From assembly GCF_026151205.1 (NCBI RefSeq), contig NC_087078.1, positions 16,571,118-16,635,117 on the forward strand: a stretch of DNA of 64,000 nt, written 5' to 3'. Positions 22,741-33,116 of this stretch are shown here, piece by piece. The notes under the pieces are model-generated. The model had not been told where the DNA came from and did no database searches. It saw only the letters and a list, made by a program, of their open reading frames with translations. Numbering within the stretch: the stretch's first letter is position 1; each line of letters starts with the position of its first letter. Made by a program: the position numbers and the translations under genes. The stretch is from Bolinopsis microptera. Its lineage: Eukaryota; Ctenophora; Tentaculata; Lobata; Bolinopsidae.

Positions 22741-25621
22741 CTGACAGACACCATCGTACAAATAGACCAGTCCAGCAGGATGGATAACAACTAGAAACTG
22801 AGATTGGGGCATGTGACCAAAGTCAGAACACGGAATGAACACTGGAGGACACAGCCCGCCGTTATCCTTCAGCTTCAGACATTGCAATGAACCTGGAAAT
22901 ACAGGAAACTTATCGCTCAACAATTTGTTTAAGTGCTTTAAGGTTAAGACAAATTCTGATTGCAGAACACCAAATTTTTATCACTTCAAATTTGATCTGG
23001 CTTGCAATAACTCGGAACATGAACACTGACAAGAAGAGAATTCGACTTACAAGTGCTTGGGTCAAGGATGGCCAGGAATTTGTCCCCAAAGTGAGAGCTG
23101 TATTTTGAAACTTTGATGTTCTTGTAGGAACCAATGTTGCTGTCACTATACACCTGAATCAATGTTACTGTCACTATACACCTGAATCAATCGAAAAATC
23201 AGACTAATTTAACTGATCATCCATTACTTTCGTTTCCATAAAAAAACCCGAAAAATCACAAAACATTATCATCATGTGTAAACCAAATCGGTACTTGTTG
23301 CATTTAGGCCTAGGGCCCTCATTTACCATAGTTACCACAGTTACCATAGTTACCTTAGTAATGTAGAGACCAGTTCCACTGCAAATAGTAGAGTACCTAG
23401 TAGTACTGAGTAGAGTGTGGTTAACAGCGCTGTGACCATCTCCTGACGTCACATTAGGTAGAGTGTGGAGAAAGGAGGACGCGTTGGTGCTCGGGGTCCT
23501 GGAGACAGAGAGTGGGTTGTTAGACAAATTAGAGCAGGTTCGGTAAAATTATTGGAATTTAACGGAATATTTACAGTTAACATATAATTTCAGCTGAGAA
23601 CTGGTTTAAAGAAGTATAGCGGTAGATTTTAATTATAATAACCAGCAAGTAACAGTACTTATGCTTCATCTAAATGGACAAATATATTAATCTAAACGAA
23701 TTTTGTTGTTGATTAAACACCCGACTCTCAATCTGCTATACTTTATAATAAATCCTCATCACATCTTCTCCTGTAGTTGAGTAACAATACCCGATCGTTA
23801 AAATTATCTAAATCAGTTAATCAACTCACCGTTCTCTGTGAACCTGTTGTTTTACTTGAGAGTTACTGATAATCCGACTTGTGTTGGAACGGGCAGAGTT
23901 TGGAGTAAATATCGCAACTCCTGAGATCAGTCAAGCTTAGATTTTGTGAATATTTCAGTCTTTGTTAAGACTACAATCTCAATACGCAATGATGTGATAA
24001 AAAGGGAATGTGTCATGCGATCTGTAATCTGTTGTTGAAGTCTTTACGTACCAATTTTTGATTTAAGTCCCTCGATATCGTCAATAGGAGTAAAGTTAGA
24101 TGAGTGCATTGTCACAGGACTTTTCTCTATCTTGTTAAGCTTCCATATAATAAGTGATGAATTTTGGCTTGTAACTATTAGTTTGGTTTCATCTGAAATA
24201 GTGCTACGGTAAAACAAATATCTAGCTAATTTTCAAATCGTTACAATTAATTAATTTCAAATTTAGGTTTTATCGCTATTGCCTTCAATAGATATTATTG
24301 TAATTCTACAATCTAACATACCCACATCCAAAAAACGCAAGTCTACAAGTATAGTTTGGAAGAAATTGTTGTTCAAAGATGAAATTTGGTGCGAACTGCA
24401 GACCTAACCTTTCTAAGAAAAGTTTTAATGGACACTAAAAAAGTAGTAAAATCTGGAAGAAATTTTAAAGTTACTGTATGTGGGCTAACCAGAAGCCAGC
24501 ACAGACAAGATGTTGTAAGAATTGTCTAGAACACTCTCTCTTCCAAAGCTGTCTCTAGAGCTGGAACTGTCCATTTGAATGTAACTGTATTCGTCCAGTG
24601 GGTCTAGTAGCGATACCGTTGAGGAATGAGTGGAGTCTCCCCTCTTACATGGCTTTTTCTACAGGGGAGTTAACAGAGTGTTAAAACTTTATTTAAAGAG
24701 CGGTGAAACTTTACTAAAGAATTTCTTAGACTCTACTTAAAGTGGGCTCATAATATCAACTTTAAAAGTCAAGGAGTATATTAATTTATTTATTAATTAA
24801 TTATTGATCTGCATAAATCACGATCACTAGCATATTAAGTAACACAAGCTTTTTTAAACTTTAATAACTAAAACTTCAACTGACTTACGTGTATGAGGAG
24901 ACCGGGATTAAGTGACCACACGTGAGCACCGTGGAATGGGAGAGCTCTGGAAATATCCTGGCCGTGAAAGGAGAAGAAATGAACATTGACATCCGTAACA
25001 ACCACTATGTAGTCCTCAGATTCGTCACGCTCGTTTGACATGCTGGCTAACATGGCTTGGTTGATGGGCTGATCCACTGTCAGACACTTCAAAAGCATCT
25101 AAATGAGATGGAGATATGTCTGTTATACTGTCTTTTAATATACAGCTTGCGTTGTTAGCGTCAACATTTTATTTTCCTGGATTAGTAATCAATATAATGA
25201 GAGCAGTTATAAAAAAAGTTCCAATCTAAGTGATACCAGCAACAAATGTACCGATTTAATTATAACTAACCTTCTGTTTGACGGTTCCTCGAGAACATGC
25301 AAGAATACATCCCTGCCAATATAACTCATACTCAATCCCATGCCTGAATATCAAAGTGATTAGATAGTTTCAGTATTTTTGGAATAATACTTAAGATTCA
25401 TTAAGATGAGGTAACAAGATATTAATGATACTAAATATCAGTGATTAAATGGAGATATCGAAAAAGAAACTTTACTTTTGAAACAAATACCTGTTGCAAA
25501 TATTCCATTGAGGTAAGGCTTGACTAAAATCAGCTATCAAGGGATGGTAACTCAAAAAGTCTTTTCCAAATAGGTGTAGTGATTTTCCTTGGACAATCAC
25601 AGCTTCTGCTTCACTTTCCAT
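22741..25621 (-). CDS. ANAPC1: Anaphase-promoting complex subunit 1, N-terminal part, nine exons
   Basis: This encodes the scaffold subunit of the APC/C ubiquitin ligase. Minus-strand exons: 25621-25491, 25343-25271, 25098-24889, 24658-24490, 24192-24052, 23920-23830, 23498-23371, 23173-23051, 22892-22741. All have GT/AG borders and the frame holds through every junction (406 codons). Matches to remembered human ANAPC1, in order: EYELYWQGCIL (DEELYVAGNMV), LTVDQPINQAM (FTVDSPVQQAL), ALPFHGAHVWSLNPGLL (SLPFQVANVWPTKYGLL), LLDPLDE (MLHPLDE), LIIWKLNKI (HSVWTLRRV), then a Ser/Thr-rich loop, then FGDKFLAIL (CGQKFLCFL) and GLVYLYDGVCQ (GNLVLYTGVVR). The start is ATG at 25621 (MESEAEAV). Human ANAPC1 is about 1,940 residues; only the first fifth is here. 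No further exon is visible before the satellite at 22.3 kb. Exon 8 begins in a 28-base tandem duplication, so its acceptor is the least sure. Confidence 0.87.
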
Positions 25622-26900
25622 TGTCCATTAACAACCCTGTTTATTATGTTGGGATTAGAAATATAATCAGCAACCACACTACATATACAAAGAGAGTTCA
25701 ATAAAACAAAAAATTTGAAATTTTGAAGACTGTTAATATTCCGCTGGAGCAGCCAATGGTCATCTTGAGACATGATTCTACGCCATATTATACTAAGATT
25801 TTAGTTCTGTGAAATATTGGATACTGTTATTATATTCTTGAAAAGTGGATGTTAAGATGAAGATACCCTCAAGTCTGAAGCAAAATATCCAACTAAAGAA
25901 CACACTGAAGTTTGGAGTGAGTTACTGGCTAGCCAAAGATATAGATGGGAAAGATATCCTTCAAAGAAGTATTCAGACTAAATTGAAGATAGAAATTATA
26001 CAGCAAGGAAGCCTCACTGTATAATTTCAGCTTAAAAAACCAAAATTTCTCTGAATTTGATCTAGGTAGGCTCATTATTATTATTAAATCTTAGATAGCT
26101 AAGAATTTAATTAATTATTAACAGGCCCCTTAACGTGGGCAGTAACATGTCCCTTTATAAATTATATAAACAAATTCAGGTCTATTTTTCCGATTTTGCT
26201 AACTGTTTCTTTAGATCTGTTTCGGTCTTTTGTGGGAGTTCCCACATCTGCTGGTTGAGAATGCTCAACATAATATACATGATGCTTGACTGCTTTATTG
26301 ACCAGGGCAGGTCCCGGGGGCAGACATCCCAACACCAGTGCGTTGGGACATAGTGTTGGTCTGTTTCAGGATGTGTTAGATCCCAGAGAAGCCGCCATCT
26401 CCTCTACTGCTTTAGCTCAGCAGGTAGGCTCAACCATTGGGGTGCCTCAAACACAAAGGCACTGTCATGTCTCAATTCCTAGAGACTTGAGAGGAGCATC
26501 AAAGAGGGGTAACAAGTGCACATTAGTAGAGGTTGAACCATTTACTAAGCTACAATATCAATGTTTAAGTTAAATTTAGACACAATTTTGTTGTTTTTGG
26601 GGCAGAAAATCAAGTGAATCATACATAGTAAATAAATGTATAATGTGATATTCACATCCAACTACAATGTCAGTAATAGTTAACTTAACAAATCAATCAA
26701 AATGCTTTGATCTTTCCTCAACTTGTATCACTAGATAATTTATAAGAGTTCTTGAAAGAGTATTCTTTCCTTGTGATTCTGATATTTAGGTATTAATTAT
26801 AGATTTAGGTTGTAGCAATCAGGGGGGAGGGGGGAGCCAACAATTGGCGCTTTTTTCGGCGGTGGGCGCTTTTTTCGGCGGGAGCGCCGAAAGGCAACGT
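25622..26900. other. 5' flank of ANAPC1, no gene recognised
   Basis: This is AT-rich sequence. A GC-richer patch at 26,280-26,570 is open in two frames but has no recognisable motif. Around 26,840-26,900 two copies of GGCGCTTTTTTCGGCGG lie side by side next to GTTACGCCACTGGC. The ANAPC1 promoter should be within the first few hundred bases, but nothing marks it. Confidence 0.4.
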
Positions 26901-26910
26901 TACGCCACTG

Positions 26911-26945
26911 GCTACAAGGATACAAGGATACAAGGATACAAAAGT
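26911..26945 (-). repeat. Decamer tail at the 3' end of the AlkB LINE
   Basis: The decamer ACAAGGATAC is repeated about three times. On the minus strand this reads TATCCTTGTA repeats just after the LINE's 3' UTR. Short terminal repeats instead of poly(A) are usual for CR1/L2-type LINEs, so it likely marks the element's 3' end. Confidence 0.6.
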
Positions 26946-27111
26946 GATAATTATTTTATTGAGTTCACAATAGTTATAATTCTGAAATAATTTAAGTTAC
27001 ACACTTCTAATCATTTACAAATGTGTAGGGATAAAATAGAAATGTTATAATATAATGCTATTTTCTTTAAGAAAATCAAATTTGTATGGTTCATGAGTTT
27101 ATTTTGAGTTC

Positions 27112-30100
27112 CTAGAGCATTATGCACTTGCCAGTATTTGAGTGGAAATCTGGGCTCTTATAATAGGCTGTATATTGTTCGTTCACAGAGAGAATTGAAT
27201 GGATTGCTCTTGCTGTGGCAGTAAATTTGGTAGGATCTAGATTTTTGTTGGAGAGCAGACCGGCTAGGTCAGTGATGTTTTGGGGATAAAAGTTGAATTT
27301 TTCCCTAACTGAGGAGTAAAGCAAACAGTCAATTAATACATGGCTTTCGTCCTCGATAGGTTTGAGCCCTTTACTGAAAAAGCAGTAAGTGCACCAACGT
27401 TCTTCTCTTGGTACAAGAGGGGTTTCGTATCTGCCCCTTTCAACGTAGAGGTTGTGGCAGCTGATACGAAACCTTGTCAAGCTTTTTCGAAAATCAGGTA
27501 CTTCGATTATTCGTAGGTATGCCTCTGGTTCAAAATCATGTTTAATTAAGTTATAGAATTCTAGTTTTGGTGAGGAGGCCTTGGCAGATTTCCAGGTATT
27601 CACGAATTCTTCCCTCATATTATGACTGATTTGGGTGGAGAGCTTAGATTTTGATGAAGATGAGTGGGGGAAGTTGTATTTGGTGAGAAGCTTTGAGATG
27701 TTGGTATACCAAGGAAGGCCCAGCTCAGCATGATCTGCTCGTGAAATGCAGCACAAAGTAGTTCATTTTCGGTGCTTTCAAGGCGACTATAGTAATCTAT
27801 TGCAAGTTTGCAGGCTTCAAAGAATAGGGGGTGGCGCCCACTTTCGCCCCAGCAACCTATATTTGATGCTTTTGAATGGACGGACAAAGACCACTTGATA
27901 AATTTTAGGTGGAATTTCTCATAGTGGTCCTGTGCAATGTACTTCAGGGTATGCTGGGGGCTGGCTTTGTCATCTATTTTTGAAAGGTATCTCATTGTTT
28001 TAGAGTGGGGGCATAAGACTTGACAGCCATAAAGCAGGATTGGTTTGATTAAGGAATCAAATAGAATATTAAGGGCACGGTGAGAGAGGGCATCTTTAAC
28101 TATATTGCCTTTAAGGCCATATAGAGCACGGAGAGCTTTGGCCCTCAGCTCAGTATTTGCTGCCGTAAAGGATCCATTTCTGTGGAATATTATGCCAAGA
28201 TAGCAGTACTTTTCGGTGTGCTGGATGGGCTGACCTCCCAATGTAAATGTTTCATGGGACTGCTTCTTTTTGGGAGGGCTGAATATGACAATCTTAGTTT
28301 TCTTTATATTTACTTCAAGGCCCATGGAGTTACAGAAGTCAGATAGAATGTTGATATTGACTTGCAAGGCCTTGGGACTTAGAGCAAGAAGGACAAGATC
28401 GTCAGCCCAGAGCAGATGTGATATTAGAACGTCAGCAAGAACTGGATAATCACCAACAGATTTCAGAAGAGATGACAAGTTATTAATATAGATTTTAAAA
28501 AAGTCTGGTGATAGGGGGTGTCCTTGCTCCGTTCCTTTGCCAATATCAATTTTAGGGGACAAGAGTTTGGAGATTTTTATATGAGCAATTGAGTTTTTGT
28601 ACATATCACTTAAGCAGTTAAAGAAGTTACCGGTAATTCCAAGGCATGTTATTTTGTGCAGAAGAAGGTCCCTACATACAGTGTCAAAGGCCTTTCTTAG
28701 ATCAACAAAGCATGCATAGAGACGAGCTTTTTTAACTTTAGTGTATTTATCAATGACTGTCTTAAGGGTGAAAACGTGATCATTAGTTTGAGCACCCTTC
28801 GAGAAACCGAGCTGTTCTTTTGGATCAGGACAGTAGAGCTTTTTGAAGTATAACAGACGTTCAAGTAAAATGCTAGAGAACAGCTTACCCATACAACTGC
28901 CAACTGCTATTGCTCTGTAATTGTCTGGGCTGAAGGGGTTGCCTGATTTGTAGATAGGAGTGATAATACTGGTATGCCATGGATAGTAACCTGAGACCAG
29001 AGAGTGGTTGAACGTTTTGAGGATGACTTGGAGACAAAGCGGAGTTAGGCTCTGAAGCATTTCGTTTGAGACCAAGTCATTTGAGCAACTTTTACCCTTT
29101 TTGAGCTTTTTGATTGCAGAAGTTAGTTCGGGTTCAGATATGAGCTTGTTTAGGATATCCAGATCTGGTGGTTCAGGGTAATGATTGTGATTGTGGTGAG
29201 TGGGATCGGGCTCCTGGTCTGGTTTCTTATAGAGGGATGCAAAGAAATCATGAAAGCTAGCTAGATCGAATTTGTCTAGTAGGGGGCTAGTGTCATGTTC
29301 TTGTTTAAGCCTTTTAAATTTTTTCCAGTCAAGAATATGACCCTCTTCAATAGCTTCATTTAACTTCCTAAGAAAAGATAATTTCTTACTGTTAACAAGA
29401 TTACTGTGCTTATTGCGCTGCTTGTAATATTCACGTCTGAGAATATCGTTGCAGTGCTTACTACCTAGCCGGTTTGCTAGCCTATTCAGGTTTCGCCTCG
29501 AGGAGTTGATTTGTGGGTCAAACCATTTCTTGTGGGCGGAAGTTTTAGGAGGTTTTTTCACTTTTAACGCTATATCAGCAGCACTGTGGAGACAGTTAGT
29601 AATTGCATCGTTCAGTTCATGATTGCCCTCCAAGGTGCTGCTAAATTCGTTTGCTGCAATGTTTTCCAGGCTACTAACAATTTCGGGCGAGTTAAGGGCT
29701 GTTTTAAATAGTGAGTGAGAGGTGTTGCTGTCCCACTTATAGCCACAAGGAAAATTAGAAAAGTCTGGGAGCTGGAAGTTGGCAACAAATGGTTCAAATG
29801 TGGTAAGTTTCAAGACTAATGGACAATGGTCAGAGTATGATGTAAACTCCTTCACTTGGAGAGAGTTTACATGATCCCTTGCCCATGAGGTGATTACGAA
29901 ATAGTCAACCACACTGCTCCCATTGTATTTGTGACAGGTCATTTTTCCAGTGGTGTCCCCGAGGGTACGGCCATTAAGAATTTTGAGTTGGTTATTAATA
30001 ACCATGTCAAGAAAATGTTGGCAGTGGGGTTCAGATATAGTCAGGTCAGAGTTGTTTCTGGGTTCTTCGATGTCATGTTCAAGTCCAATGTCATTGTAAA

Positions 30101-30605
30101 TGTCATGCATGGCAGGTGCATTACAAGAGAGGATATAGTCTGGGAGTTTTCCAGTTCTTGCATTTGCATCGCCACACATGATAACCTCTCCCTTTTGACG
30201 TAGTCTGATACAGATGGAGTCAAGAGCGGAGAAAGTATTAGCAGTATAGTCTGGATTTTTTTTGACATAGGACGAATATGCAGGGCTAATATAGTAACAT
30301 ACTAAAAATAGGTCAAAATCAAGCTTAAAAAAGTTTTTGTCAAGTTTGACAACAATAATATCGTCAGATTCGCTACAAGGCACACAAGAAACACCTTTTC
30401 TTAAATCATTTTCAGCAAGAATGCAGACCCCTCCTGAGCGAGAATTTTTGCGGTTGCTATTAAAAGAAAGGTATCCTTCAATCTTAACTTGTTTCTTTGT
30501 TTCTTGGAGACACAGAATGTTAGCTTGATTGAGGATTGAAAGAAATTCTTTATTTTCAAATTTGTTAGACCCATCTCCTGTGCTGTCCTGAATGTTCCAG
30601 GACAT
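27112..30605 (-). CDS. LINE ORF2: APE-type endonuclease + reverse transcriptase (one frameshift)
   Basis: ORF2 belongs to the LINE whose ORF1 lies at 30658-33080; 52 bases separate the ORF1 stop from this ATG (30605). The N-terminal ~240 residues are an apurinic-type endonuclease (MSWNIQD, LCLQETKK, MCGDANARTG, YSDHCPLVL). The reverse transcriptase follows: NYRAIAVGSCMGKL, LGFSKGAQTNDHV, CFVDLRKAFDTV, GTEQGHPLSPDFF and the catalytic LLWADDLVLLA. The frame slips once near 27,750. The rest of the C-terminus (27756-27112) ends in a CTYC...HVLIDC zinc-binding pattern and has its own stop. The element class is CR1/L2-like by layout. This copy is inactive in cis unless the slip is an assembly error, and it is otherwise well preserved. 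Confidence 0.88.
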
Positions 30606-30657
30606 TACAGCGAGTTAATCTCGTGAGGCTTGTTTTTTATTGAATTTCATGGTTATT

Positions 30658-33080
30658 CTAACGCTCTGTGGGGGGCTGCTTTCTATAGGATCTCATACCA
30701 AAGGCACGGTATAGGCCAAGTTTGATATTCATACAGAGTTTTTTTAGACCATACTCTGAGACATGAAGTTGGTCTTCCTTCAGAGGGTTAGGAGAGTCTT
30801 CAGATGACTCAGCAGCAGAGATGGCTCGGGAGAAGTTTCCAGTGTTGTTTACAGTGAAGAGGCGCCGGTATAAGTCACTAAGCTCTCTTTTAGTGGAGAC
30901 AAATTGGGTGATCTCCGAAACAAATTGATTTGTTAGATCACTTATTGGGCCAGGAGTTGGAGTGGGCAGGGAGACAACAATTTTAGCACTGGAACTTGAG
31001 AGGAGTGTGTCGATGGCTTCTTTTGCATCCTTGACTGCTTTATTAACACTAGCAGGAACCCGTCTAACCCTAAAGTGGTGTCAAGACTCGAGAGACTAAA
31101 ATAATTATTATCTATTTAATTCGCGTTTTTGACACCACTTGAGAGTCCAAATTTTGGGCACTAAAATTATTATTCCTTGGCCAATTTTTTATTTTTTCAT
31201 GCTGATTTGAAGGCCATTAAAGCATTTGACCCAGTCAAAAAAGTTTCAGTTGTATATGTTTTACGGTTTTTGCGGAAAGTCGCTCAAAAGCTGATGCCGT
31301 GGTGTCAGTAAAATGGCACGGATATATACACATATATATATCGTCTCGCTTTATATATAGTAAGATGACGGTCATTATATCTGTAATCATTAACTCCGAG
31401 CTGAAGAATGTAGCAGTCAACTTCTGGTTCTTTGATCACATCTCTCATGTGTTTACCGTTCAGGTCAGTAAAGGAACCTACTTTCTTTTTTTCAACCTTG
31501 AACCCAGAAGAGAAAGACTCGGCTATAAATCCGTTCATCTGAGAGTCATGAAGGAGGAGCACTTTTCTCTGTTTTCTGGTTTTTCTATGGGGGTTCTGAG
31601 TTGTGCTATTTGAGCTTTCACGGTTCTGGTTTTGAGCAGGATGAGGCGAGGGCCTTTTCTTTTGGGGATTTTTATGGCCATTGAGCTGGAGAGACTGCAG
31701 GCAGGCCTTAGAGACCTCAACCTCGTTTTTAATAGCAGTGATATTTTCTTCAAAGGCTTTAAGGGAGGTAGCAGTGTCTTGTTGATTTGAGTTGATGCTA
31801 CTCATGATTTCCTCAAGCTTTTCAAGTCTCTTGTCCACAGTATTCAGCTCGTTAGACAAATTAGGGGAGCTGGGGCTACCTTTTTGATTGGATTTGTAGT
31901 CAGAGCACAAGACAAGAGTTTGCAGGGTGGTATGTTGCAGGCTAATTTTAGCTTGAAGGTCAATAACAGAGTTTTCCATGGTTTGGAGGGAGTGGGTGAT
32001 GCAGTCAGGCTCAGCTGAGGTAGATGGAGGCTCAAGAAGAAGCAAGCTGAGGCGTTTGTGACATGCTTTCACAGCTTTCTTTAGTCGTTTCTTACAGTCA
32101 ATGAGGGACCCTGAGTTTGAGCTACCATGACGAGAAAGTTCACTTTTCACCATTTTTTCTTTTAATGAATCAACGGCTTCTAACATTGCTTCTAGACTGA
32201 GAGGGAATGTCTCACTATCAGAGACTGAAGTTTTACTGCTGGTCACGGAGGGAGAGCTTGAGGCCAGAGGAGATCCGACTGGGGAGCTTCCAGTGATGAT
32301 GGTTTGTAGTGATGTTAGTGTAAGAGAAGATCTACGTCTGTTTTGAAGCGACTGGGAGCTTGCGGAGTCTCCTGGGGTCTTGGGGGCAGGTACAGTTCGC
32401 GAGTACAGGTTCGCGAGTACAGGAGTGATGGCCATATCAATAAGAGGTGTAGATAGAGCGTTTCTGGTACGCAGGAAGCTGGAGTTGCAGGTCCTATAGG
32501 TCACTGAAGTGCGTGCAGCAGTGATTGCATTGTCTTTGGGTATTTGGTGAGTGTACTTTTTTTGGAAATCAGTACCATGCATAACGAGAACTGAGCCTTG
32601 GTCAAGTTTGATTGTGATGGCATTTCCAGAGTTCTTAGCCTCTCTAATGAGCATACAGCGTTGTTGACCGAGTGACAGAGTAACAACAGGTTTAGAGAGG
32701 TCAACCTCTGGCTCATTATCGCTATGTTCGCTACAAGAATCTCGACCTGTCCTATACTGGTTGATCAAAAAGCAATCAGAGGAACAATCGATGTTGTTGG
32801 GTTGAAAGATGTTTTCCGCCATGTGCTGATATGCTGCAATAAGACGAGGACATTCTGACACAGAGTTGGCTTTCATTACAATTCCTGAGAATGCGTAGTC
32901 AACAGGGCCATACCAAGATGACAGTCGTGGGAGCTGTACTTGAGCCTGCTTGTGGATTGTGGTGTACTGTTTGAGGGCACCAGTGTTTTCAATTTCACAA
33001 GCGAACTGATCACATAGCTGACTTGGAAAAACATCCTGGAAGAGACTAATACTACAACCAGAGTCAGGGTTACAACGAGC
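30658..33080 (-). CDS. LINE ORF1: AlkB-like dioxygenase + coiled coil + SGNH/GDSL esterase
   Basis: The frame is open from 33080. The first in-frame ATG is 32876, but homology begins before it (LPRLSSWYGPVDYAFSG, about 32,960-32,900, like ALKBH2/3 PRLTAWYG). Numbering from the 32876 Met: SEHSDNEPEV gives the HxD iron ligands H51 and D53, TLSLGQQR and LDQGSVLVMHG are the core strands, YTHQIPKD supplies distal H110, and R122 and R128 (ARTSVTYRTC) are the 2-oxoglutarate arginines. The H+12 and H+18 spacing is that of ALKBH3 as I recall it. A Ser-rich linker and Leu-rich, probably coiled-coil stretches follow (about 32,250-31,650). The esterase then has block I LLLHDSQMNG, block III LGVNDYR and, beyond a ~240-base insertion, block V DQLHVSEYG. 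The stop is at 30658. No initiator ATG precedes the AlkB domain in frame. Confidence 0.82.
31078..31325. mobile_element. Small insertion splitting the esterase domain of the LINE ORF1
   Basis: On the minus strand the esterase reading runs to LGVNDYRYNDR (near 31,365), then meets AT-rich non-coding sequence and a stop. It resumes in frame with RVPASVNKAV from about 31,068. The intervening ~250 bases contain GGTGTCA/TGACACC three times and no coding sequence. This is probably a short non-autonomous element; exact borders were not fixed. Confidence 0.5.
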
Positions 33081-33116
33081 ATTTTATTAACACTTTTAAT
33101 TCAATCCTATAATGTG

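Noticed and set aside
26135-26573. Two overlapping + strand frames that might be a small gene
   Set aside because: No motif, no splice context, and neither frame stands out over the other.
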